Assembly: GCA_031550535.1 (NCBI GenBank)
Contig: JAVBOM010000030.1
Span: forward strand, 38,244-102,243
Origin: Avichristensenella sp031550535
GTDB lineage: Bacteria; Bacillota; Clostridia; Christensenellales; Aristaeellaceae
DNA: 64,000 nt
Reading direction: 5' to 3'
In this document: in pieces, positions 57,699 through 64,000 of the stretch
Layout of the letters: each line of letters starts with the position of its first letter
How positions within the stretch are numbered: position 1 is the stretch's first letter
The notes under the pieces: generated by a model
What the model saw: only the letters and a program-made list of their open reading frames with translations
Database searches by the model: none
Told to the model about the DNA's origin: nothing
Made by a program: the position numbers and the translations under genes

Positions 57699-59036
57699 CT
57701 ACCCCTCGCCGCCCCCGGCTTCCGCCGCGATGGCCCGCGCTTCCCCTTCGTCATACCCCCGGTACAGCGTCAAGTACCGCCAGAACGTCATCTTCCCGGC
57801 CTCCACCCACCGCCAGGCGTCCTCGGCCTCCTTGCCCCGGTCCCGCGCCACGGAATCGTCAAATATCACCCGGACATCCGCTTCCTCTGGCAGCCCCTCG
57901 GCGTCCAGCACCGCCACGACCACACCCCGCAATGTGTCCGCCAGCCCCGCCTGGTGCTTCTCCATCGCCCGCAGCATCGCACCGCCGCTGGCGATCACCT
58001 CCGTCGCCGTCCGCATCGTCTCCGGCTCCCACCGGAACGCGCGCTCGCCCAGGCCGATCATCTGCGCGTACACCGTGAGCTGCGCCTGCAACGACCGCTC
58101 AAATTCCGCCGCCCGGTAGGGCACGGTCAGGTCCGTCACTGCCACCGGCTCGTCGCCCAGCCCACCGCCCATGTCGTACACCGCGATGTCCCGCGCGTCA
58201 AACACCTCGCGCAATTCGCCCGACACCCGGTCCATCTTCAGCATGTTCGCCGTCACGCCGATGCGCGGCCGCCCGATCTCCATCGCCGTTTTCGCCCCGT
58301 CATACGCCAGGTCAATCGCCTGCAGCGTGTCCAGGCAGTTCGCGTATACCGAAATCCCCAGCGGCCCTTCGCCCTGGTTGTCCGCGATGTTTGGCCGGAT
58401 AATCGCAAACCGCTTCGCCTCCGCGCGGTACTCCGGCAATACCCCCTCCGGCGCTTTGACCTCCGCCAGTTCCCCGCCGTCCGTCTCCTCAAAGTACCGG
58501 TTGGTAATCCGGTATCCGCCGTCCGCCTGCTTCTCGTGCAGCATCAGGTAGAGCATCCGCTTGCCGCCCCGCGCGTACCGCCCCGCGAACGCGCAGCTTT
58601 CGATCTCCTCGCCCGCCCAGCCCAGCGGGTAGATCATGTCGGCCGCCACCGTGTCGATCACTGTCCCCTCCGGCCCGCCGTAGACCACATACGCCCCCGT
58701 GCCCAGCGCGAACGCGCGCTCCACCAGCGCGTTCGTCCGCCGCGTAAACCCGTTCCGCAAAAGCGCCGCGTTCACCGCGCCGTCCAGCGCCGGATCGGTC
58801 AGGTTTACCGCGCAGTCCGCGTTCCATAGCAGGTTCGCCCAGTATTCGCAGCCCTGCTTGGCCATGTTCAGCCCCGCGCGGGTGCGCGGAATCGGCCTGC
58901 CCCCGCTGAATATCGTGTAGTCGTGGAACCCGCGCACCTTGCCCCGGTACCACGCTTTCCACCGCGCGATGTCCGCGTACCGCGCCGCGCCCGGCGGCTC
59001 ATAGCCCGCGCCGCGAAGGATTTCTTGTATCGTCAT
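57699..59036 (-). CDS. Phage portal protein
   Basis: 445-residue portal: start MTIQEILRGAGYEPPG at 59036 after GGGAGGG; KAWYRGKVRGFHDYTIF, LNMAKQGCEYWANLLWN, VYGGPEGTVIDTVAADMIYPLGW, and FRWEPETMRTATEVIASGGAMLRAMEKHQ are all hallmarks of SPP1-type portals in gram-positive siphophages. Forms the dodecameric DNA channel. Length normal. Confidence 0.92.
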   Translation of the reverse strand: MTIQEILRGAGYEPPGAARYADIARWKAWYRGKVRGFHDYTIFSGGRPIPRTRAGLNMAKQGCEYWANLLWNADCAVNLTDPALDGAVNAALLRNGFTRRTNALVERAFALGTGAYVVYGGPEGTVIDTVAADMIYPLGWAGEEIESCAFAGRYARGGKRMLYLMLHEKQADGGYRITNRYFEETDGGELAEVKAPEGVLPEYRAEAKRFAIIRPNIADNQGEGPLGISVYANCLDTLQAIDLAYDGAKTAMEIGRPRIGVTANMLKMDRVSGELREVFDARDIAVYDMGGGLGDEPVAVTDLTVPYRAAEFERSLQAQLTVYAQMIGLGERAFRWEPETMRTATEVIASGGAMLRAMEKHQAGLADTLRGVVVAVLDAEGLPEEADVRVIFDDSVARDRGKEAEDAWRWVEAGKMTFWRYLTLYRGYDEGEARAIAAEAGGGEG

Positions 59037-59351
59037 GCCCGCCCTCCCCATAAAAAACGGACGGCCCTTCCGGGTCGCCCGCTCCTCTTCACATACACTG
59101 TATCACAGCCCCATGGTGACATTCAATGACCTCTTTCCCGGGACAAATCAAACGCACGAAGCCCCTCCCGGGGATTATCAAGGGGCCGTAGCCCCTTGAT
59201 TGAAACCCGGCATCGGCGGCTTCGCCGACGAACGGATGAAAACCGTCAGGTTTTCTTTCCTTGCGTCCTTCGCGCCCGGAAAATCGTGAGATTTTCAGCG
59301 AAGGACGTTTGCCCCCCCCACGCAGGCACCGCAGTTCATGCGTTTGCCGCG
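59037..59351. repeat. 315-bp hairpin-rich gap between terL and portal
   Basis: Hairpins: CAAGGGGCC / GCCCCTTG (59179-59199), GGCGGCTTCGCCG (59214-59230), AAACC / GGTTT (59239-59255), and GTCCTTCGC / GCGAAGGAC (59265-59307). The mosaic resembles 28597-28797. No gene seen. Confidence 0.6.
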
Positions 59352-60584
59352 TCAGCGGCATAGTCCCGCCCCCAAAAGCCCCTGCGCACACGGCTCCATC
59401 GCGTACTCAAACGCGTCCAGCGTGTCGATGTCCGTCGTCCCGTCGTCCAGCCGCGCGTCGTCCGGCCGCTTGTCGTCCCATACCGCGTCCGTTAGCGCCC
59501 GGATGAGCTGCCCGCATCCGCGCGCAATCGTCAGCCGCCCGCTGGCCAGCAGTCCGTTCACCAGCCGTATCCGCCCGTTCACCGGCCCCTTCCGCGCGTT
59601 TTTCACCTTCAGCGGCACGCCCGCGCGCGCCAGCGCCACGGCCAGCCCGCGCATCAGCACCTGCTCCGCGCTATCGCAGTAGGCCGCCGGGCACATCGGA
59701 TACCGCATCAGCACGCCCTTCGCGAACGCCACAAACGCCTCGGCCAGGGTTTCCGGGTTTTCCGCCGCGGCCGGACGACGCATCTCGTCCAGCACGATGG
59801 CCCGCCCAAAACCCCGCGTGAACCCCACCGCCACGAACGCCGACGCCGACTTGTTCCCCCCAAAGTCCACCCCAATCGTGGCCAGCGCGACCGGCTCGTC
59901 CGCCCCGTCAACCAAAAACCGCGCCGGCTCGTCCGCGAACAACGGATAGATCACGCCCTCCGCGCGCGTCCACCGCCCCAGAATGTACCGCTCGCGCCAG
60001 ATCCCCGTATACTGCCGCTCGATCGCCTCCACGTATTCCGGGTCCAGAAAAACATTGTCGCGCAGCAAAAACGTCCACACGGCCACGTCCGGGCCGGCCG
60101 CGTCGATCACGGCCTCCTTCGCCCAGTGTCCCGGCGCGTCCGGGTTCGTCGTCGCGTACAGCCGCGCCCCCGGCGCCGACAGCCGCGACAGCAGCATCCG
60201 GTAGAAGCCCTCGGGCACCAGCGTCAGCTCGTCCACATACGCGCCCCATAGCGTCAGCCCGCGTATCTTGCTCTCCGCCTGCTCGTCGTTCGCGCCCTCC
60301 AGCCACACCCGCCGGCCGTACAGCCACCCTTCTTTCTTGGACAGGCTGTACGTGAACCGCCCGGTCAGCCGCGCGAGCAGCGTCAGGCAGTTGCGCTCCA
60401 GCGTGATCATGGTCTTGCCGCACATGATGAATTCGCTGTCCGCCTCCGACCCCTGCACAAACAGCGCCCATTTCAGCAGGCTCGCGTACGTCTTGCCGGA
60501 CCGCACGCTCCCGGTCAGCACGTTGATTCTCGCGTCCTCCGCGCGGAGAAACGCCGCCTGCTTTTCGCTCAGCGGCCCGGTCAT
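59352..60584 (-). CDS. terL: Phage terminase large subunit
   Basis: 410-residue packaging motor. ATPase domain with Walker A GSVRSGKT (25-32) and Walker B LWGAYVDEL (about 111-119), TTNPDAPGHW coupling motif, then the RNase H-like nuclease with GVDFGGNKSASAF, YCDSAEQ and the terminal DTLDAFEYA aspartates. Full length (PBSX/Terminase_3 type). The ATG at 60584 overlaps the small subunit stop. All catalytic residues are intact. Confidence 0.95.
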   Translation of the reverse strand: MTGPLSEKQAAFLRAEDARINVLTGSVRSGKTYASLLKWALFVQGSEADSEFIMCGKTMITLERNCLTLLARLTGRFTYSLSKKEGWLYGRRVWLEGANDEQAESKIRGLTLWGAYVDELTLVPEGFYRMLLSRLSAPGARLYATTNPDAPGHWAKEAVIDAAGPDVAVWTFLLRDNVFLDPEYVEAIERQYTGIWRERYILGRWTRAEGVIYPLFADEPARFLVDGADEPVALATIGVDFGGNKSASAFVAVGFTRGFGRAIVLDEMRRPAAAENPETLAEAFVAFAKGVLMRYPMCPAAYCDSAEQVLMRGLAVALARAGVPLKVKNARKGPVNGRIRLVNGLLASGRLTIARGCGQLIRALTDAVWDDKRPDDARLDDGTTDIDTLDAFEYAMEPCAQGLLGAGLCR

Positions 60585-60832
60585 GGCGTGGGGGAGGGTT
60601 CCGCGCCGCCCCGCGTCGCCATCAGAAAGGAAAGTACCTCCGGCATCACACCCTCGTCTGCCCGGCTTCGCTTGTCGTCCACCATTTTGGCCAGCAGCTC
60701 CATTGCCTGCATCGTGCTGCGCGTGTCCAGCCGCCCTTCCTCAATGCCCGTCTCCACGATCTTCGCCAGCCGCGCTTTCACCCAGGCCTCGTCCACCGGC
60801 GTCCCGCCCGCCTGCGCCGCTTTGCGCGCCAT
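60581..60832 (-). CDS. terS: Phage terminase small subunit (probable)
   Basis: 83-residue protein from 60832 (MARKAAQAGGTPVDEAWVKARL, preceded by GAGGTG). Helical, with LDTRSTMQAMELLAKMVDDKRSR. Assigned mostly by position immediately upstream of terL with ATGA overlap; shorter than many TerS proteins and without an obvious HTH. Confidence 0.65.
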   Translation of the reverse strand: MARKAAQAGGTPVDEAWVKARLAKIVETGIEEGRLDTRSTMQAMELLAKMVDDKRSRADEGVMPEVLSFLMATRGGAEPSPTP

Positions 60833-60971
60833 GCCAACACCTCGCTTTTGAGTATGATAAAGGCGGGCCGCCCCGCCCGGGACAGCTCGCCTTTTCTTCA
60901 CATCTACAGCATAGCACAGGGTGCGGGTGACATTCAATGACGTCTTTTCACCCTGGCGATCTTCGCCTCGC

Positions 60972-61376
60972 CTACTTCACCGCCGTAAGCTGGTTGTACT
61001 TCGCCCAGCCGCGGCTGTTGCCGCTGTTGTAGTACACCATCACATAGCCGTTCTCTTTGGATGACAGGTCCGCGTACAGCGTTTGGCCGCTTCCAATCCA
61101 CGCCATCTGCTTGCTGCCGTCCTTCGCCTTATCCAGCAGCGCGCCGCCGTTGCCCTTGAACTGCATCGCCTTCTTGCCCTGCTTGTAGTCGGGGGTCCCG
61201 TCGGCGTTCTTGCCGTCGCAGCCATACGGGTGATAGCCGCACCACACCTCGCAGTTGCAGTCCTCGCAATAGCACTCCGGCAGCACACAAGGCTTCGCGA
61301 ACGCCGTCGCGCCAAAGGGCAACAGGCATGCCAGCAACAGCATGGCCGCCAACAGCCTTTTCGTTCCATTGTTCAT
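60972..61376 (-). CDS. Secreted Cys-rich protein with SH3-like C-terminus
   Basis: 134-residue protein (MNNGTKRLLAAMLLLACLLP start, AAGGAGG upstream) with a clear signal peptide, a Cys-rich segment PCVLPECYCEDCNCEVWCGY with eight Cys in about 30 residues, and an SH3-like region (MAWIGSGQTLYADLSSKENGY ... GWAKYNQLTAV). It sits inside the phage cassette between the late regulator and terS. A secreted protein here suggests a lysogenic-conversion-type cargo gene. It shares a general layout with the secreted protein at 62465. Confidence 0.72.
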   Translation of the reverse strand: MNNGTKRLLAAMLLLACLLPFGATAFAKPCVLPECYCEDCNCEVWCGYHPYGCDGKNADGTPDYKQGKKAMQFKGNGGALLDKAKDGSKQMAWIGSGQTLYADLSSKENGYVMVYYNSGNSRGWAKYNQLTAVK

Positions 61377-61524
61377 CGGTACATCCTCCTTCTCGACAGC
61401 CCATTTCAACAAACACGCGCCCGAAACTGTACAAATGCAGCCCAAGGCCCGAGCATTGCCCAAGGCACCCTCCACATTATACCAAAATCCGACAAAAACA
61501 CAACCCCCGCATTCCCCGCGATGT

Positions 61525-61995
61525 TCACAGTCCCGCCGCCTCCGCTCTATCCGCAAAGCCCCGCGCCGCCACCGTCTCCAGCGCCTTGTCGTGCATGCGG
61601 TACACCTGCCGCACATGCACAAACAGTGCGCCGGCCACGTGTTCCCATGTCCAGCCGTTCAAGTACCGCCACCTGAGCATGTCCCGCTCGCGCGCGTCCG
61701 GAAGGGCGTCTATTGCCTCCTCAATTTCCCGCACGCGCCCGGTCAGCCGCTCCACTTCCCTTGCCAGCGCCTCCGACAGGTCCGCCAGCGCCACGGCGCC
61801 CTCCTCCACCCGGCTGTACGCGGCGTCGCTCCGCTCCATGCGCCCCATCCGTCCCGTAATCCGCGTCGCCATTTCTTCGTAATGCCTCGCCCGCTCCAGC
61901 AGCGCCTCGATGCGCCGGTCACAGCGCAGCGCCTCACTCAAAAAAGCCTTCGCGGCGGCGATGCGCTCGTTTTCTCCCCGTTCTTCCCGCTCCAT
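61525..61995 (-). CDS. Phage late-gene regulator, sigma-70 region 4-like (DUF1492/ArpU type)
   Basis: 156-residue protein starting MEREERGENERIAAAKAFLS at 61995. Long N-terminal coiled coil (about 1-105) followed by a sigma-like HTH: EAIDALPDARERDMLRWRYLNGWTWEHVA, then GALFVHVRQVYRMHDKALE. Proteins of this type precede the terminase genes in many Firmicutes phages and switch on late transcription. First gene of the cassette, downstream of a strong promoter. Confidence 0.82.
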   Translation of the reverse strand: MEREERGENERIAAAKAFLSEALRCDRRIEALLERARHYEEMATRITGRMGRMERSDAAYSRVEEGAVALADLSEALAREVERLTGRVREIEEAIDALPDARERDMLRWRYLNGWTWEHVAGALFVHVRQVYRMHDKALETVAARGFADRAEAAGL

Positions 61996-62056
61996 GCTCC
62001 GCCTCCTCATGTATCCCCGCGCCTTTCCGCGTCTGGGGAAACGAAAAGCTCACCAA

Positions 62057-62101
62057 ATAGTGTCAATAAACACATATTACAATAAAAAACGTGTTTGTCA
62101 A
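62057..62101 (-). promoter_or_regulatory. Promoter and possible operator of the phage cassette
   Basis: On the minus strand TTGACA (62101-62096), 16-bp spacer, TAATAT (62079-62074). The AT-rich stretch also holds a second TATTGACA word at 62061-62068 and GTGT...ACAC inverted words flanking CAATAA, which could be an operator. Confidence 0.7.
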
Positions 62102-62171
62102 TACGCGTTTTTGATAGATTGCGTTTGGGGGCTTTCCTTTTCCAGGAAAACCCTGTATAATGTCTCTACCT

Positions 62172-62381
62172 CAATGGCGGCGCTGATTTGATAAATCGGG
62201 CGCCGTAAGAGGCGCCGAAGAGAAGCGCCGCCAACACCGAAGGGAAGCGCGCCCAGTGGGCGATGAAGCGACCCGAAGGTGCGGCCCTGCACAGAGCGAT
62301 CGACCAAAGGGCGAGCGCGACAATGCTGGGGCGGGGACAGCGCGACAATACCGAGGGGCTTCCGTAAGGAATCCTTACCTT
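62172..62381 (+). repeat. Family A repeat split by a reverse family C copy
   Basis: Hairpin 1 GGCGCTGATTTG...AATCGGGCGCC (62172-62203) is separated from a hairpin-2-like AGGGGCTTCC / GGAATCCTTACC (62353-62381) by a reverse family C element (about 62222-62332; core CGCGACAA, outer arms GCCCTGCA and TGCTGGGGC). It occupies the leader of the downstream secreted-protein gene. Confidence 0.65.
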
Positions 62382-62464
62382 GCGGCGTGGGTCGCCGCCC
62401 CCAATGCTTGTTTTACCAACACACGCGCAATTGCGCGCAGACCGCTCATAAGGGAGGTGCCCAT

Positions 62465-63127
62465 ATGAAAAGACTCGCCGTGTTTGTTTCGCTGGCCTTG
62501 CTTGCCGCGATTCTCTCCCTGACCGCCGTCCCCGCGCTCGCCGCCCAGTCGATCTCCATCGGCTCTCTCGGCGAGGTCACGGCCCTCTCCCTCGTCTACT
62601 ACGATCCCAAGGCAACCGAGCCCGTCGATCTCAGCGCGGTTTCCGGCCCGCAGATCGACCTGGCCGTGGAGCCGGACAAAAACCTCCTCTATTGCGAGGT
62701 GACCTTCTCCGCCACCAAGGCGGAAATCTGGTACGGCCTCCCCGGCGCCACGCGGTACCGTCTGCCCCTTGGGGAATCCAAGGTGCTCACGATTCCGCCG
62801 GGTACCACCTGCGGCTTCTACGACGGCCAGGCCGGCCGCGAAATACTCTCCATCCGCGTCCGCGTCAATACGTCCCTCTCGTATGCGGATGCGCCCCTTG
62901 AGGACCCTCCCGAAGGACAGCTCGCGTGGATCGCGGGCTGTCTTGCTTTTGCGCCGGTATACGAAAAGGACACGACCGCCTCCGCCGTCATCGGCTGGGC
63001 CCGCCTGGGCGAGGTGGTCTATTTGCAGCGGTGGGGCATGGGTGACGCGTTCTGCTACCTCCTCTACAACCGCGCGAGCAACGCCGGCTGGGTGGAAGGG
63101 TGTTATATCTATGTGGAGGAGGCATAG
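62465..63127 (+). CDS. Secreted protein with SH3-like C-terminal region
   Basis: 220-residue protein. The start at 62465 (MKRLAVFVSLALLAAILSL) follows AGGGAGGTG and gives a signal peptide ending at PALA-AQS. A beta domain (about 30-145) is followed by an SH3-like module (ACLAFAPVYEKDTTASAVIGW-ARLGEVVYLQRWGMGDAFCYLLYNRASNAGWVEGCYIYV, split here for length). The function is unknown; wall binding is possible. A TATAAT at 62156-62161 with a weak -35 may be its promoter. Confidence 0.72.
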   Translation: MKRLAVFVSLALLAAILSLTAVPALAAQSISIGSLGEVTALSLVYYDPKATEPVDLSAVSGPQIDLAVEPDKNLLYCEVTFSATKAEIWYGLPGATRYRLPLGESKVLTIPPGTTCGFYDGQAGREILSIRVRVNTSLSYADAPLEDPPEGQLAWIAGCLAFAPVYEKDTTASAVIGWARLGEVVYLQRWGMGDAFCYLLYNRASNAGWVEGCYIYVEEA

Positions 63128-63434
63128 GCGGCGTTTTGGTTCTTCGCCCGCTAACTACGGGTAGTGGATGCCCCGATGGCACTACACAAGAACTTAATCA
63201 TTTCGAAACATTTTACTCCCCAAAGATAACTTTTTTGAAATTTTTCCCTTGCCAATGGAACCATCATATGGTAGATTTGCGTCAAATATGGTAGAATGGG
63301 ACTGTGGGCGTTTTGCGCCCGTCCCATTCATATGAAAAGGCGTCCCGTTTGCGTTTTTCGTGGACGCCTCCAGATCGGACCGCAATATTGCGCGGCAATC
63401 CGGCATCGTCGCCGAACATGAGGAGGGAAGAAAG
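63128..63434. other. 307-bp intergenic region with a probable promoter
   Basis: AT-rich part 63190-63300 contains TTGCCA (63249-63254), 17-bp spacer, TAGATT (63272-63277), and ATATGGTAGA twice, 20 bp apart (63266 and 63286). A GGGAC...GGGCG / GCGCCC...TCCC hairpin lies at 63298-63327. Confidence 0.45.
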
Positions 63435-64000
63435 GTGACAACAAAGCAAACGCTCAGAAAGGCTCTCGCGCTTCTCCTGGTGTGTGTAATGGGCGCCATC
63501 CTGGCGTTCGGAGCGCTCGCCGAAACCACGCTTGATCTGAGCCAGTACACCCAGAAGACGGTCGGCACCACGACCGTCTATGTTGACAAGGATAACGTCC
63601 AGTGGGTACTCGACCCCACAGGCACAACATTGATTCTCTATACGCCTCCGGCCGCCCCGCAGCCCGCGCCGAACGGCGGCAAAAAGCCCGCAAGCAACGG
63701 CGCTGGTGCTGCCGAAGGCAGCTCCGGCACGGGCACGACCGGCACCGGAACGGACGGCACGGGCACGACCGGCACCGGAACAGACGGCACGGGCACATCC
63801 GGCACCGGCACGGGCGGCACGGGCACGACCGGCACCGGAACGGACGGCACGGGCACGACCGGCACGGGCACGGACGGCACGGGCACGACCGGCACGGGCA
63901 CGGACGGCATGGGCACGACCGGCACCGGCACGGACGGCACGGGCACGGCCGGCACCGGAACTGATGGCACGGGCACGACCGGCACCGGAACGGACGGCAC
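63435..64000 (+). CDS. Secreted Gly-Thr repeat protein (3' end outside the window)
   Basis: Starts at a GTG (63435) after GGAGGGAAGAAAGG. A signal peptide (LRKALALLLVCVMGAILAFG, cleaved near ALAETT) is followed by about 45 residues (LDLSQYTQKTVGTTTVYVD) and a Pro/Lys linker. From about 63725 a decapeptide repeat GTGTTGTGTD is encoded by an almost exact 30-bp unit, at least nine times, running off the window. Probably a surface or exported low-complexity protein. Opposite-strand frames here are shadows of the repeat. Confidence 0.8.
   Translation, partial: MTTKQTLRKALALLLVCVMGAILAFGALAETTLDLSQYTQKTVGTTTVYVDKDNVQWVLDPTGTTLILYTPPAAPQPAPNGGKKPASNGAGAAEGSSGTGTTGTGTDGTGTTGTGTDGTGTSGTGTGGTGTTGTGTDGTGTTGTGTDGTGTTGTGTDGMGTTGTGTDGTGTAGTGTDGTGTTGTGTDG

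Noticed and set aside
60055..60072. Further family C core (ATTGTCGCG) in terL
   Set aside because: It codes for conserved terminase sequence and lacks the paired arms and second hairpin.
63602..64000. Antisense frames over the Gly-Thr repeat (VPVP- and HGHDRHR-type products)
   Set aside because: They are mirror readings of the 30-bp coding repeat; only the GTG frame from 63435 has a signal peptide and RBS.

Overview
The window looks like a chromosomal segment of a high-GC member of the Bacillota, probably class Clostridia. The evidence is strong AGGAGG-type ribosome binding sites, a single-membrane style phage lysis cassette, and the Firmicutes housekeeping order rplS-rbgA-rnhB-yraN-comM-dprA-topA-trmFO-hslV-hslU. 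No rRNA or tRNA gene was recognised, so the exact lineage is an inference.

Layout: 1-2318 holds a two-component system (sensor kinase cut by the window edge). 3145-5441 holds ribosome assembly and RNase genes. 5602-9471 encodes a very large GT-C glycosyltransferase. 10211-20962 carries DNA uptake, topoisomerase, tRNA modification, HslUV protease and a DMT transporter. 20986-24439 has a sugar isomerase-like protein, a small membrane protein and a secreted leucine-rich repeat protein. 24460-28596 is a minus-strand operon of a metallo-hydrolase, four GNAT acetyltransferases, GtrA and peptide deformylase. Next come an AAC(6')-like acetyltransferase, an Fpg/Nei-like protein, a HAD phosphatase, a ferredoxin-fused aldo/keto reductase, and an aminotransferase with its Lrp/AsnC regulator.

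34384-61995 is one minus-strand late-gene phage cassette: late regulator, terminase, portal, scaffold, capsid, connectors, tail, tail fibres, endolysin and holins. No integrase, repressor or replication gene was seen, and the tape measure is short. It is either a prophage remnant or a gene-transfer-agent-like element. It carries cargo: a decayed DUF4417 gene, a toxin tail fragment, Imm7-type immunity, MazEF, and a type I holin-like toxin. The right end (62465-64000) has two secreted proteins, one built of Gly-Thr repeats and running off the window.

The most unusual feature is a set of short dispersed palindromic repeats that fill most intergenic gaps. Family A (about 63 bp, two hairpins) occurs at least 12 times. 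It sits in frame inside comM and inside a phage tail gene, forms the C-terminus and stop of rbgA, and interrupts the DUF4417 gene. Family C (about 100 bp) keeps a TTGTCGCG...CTCTGT core while its outer stem differs in every copy with both arms changing together; one copy is nested inside another. Families B and D are less abundant. Together they resemble Rickettsia palindromic elements or REP/MITE-type elements but match none that I can name.
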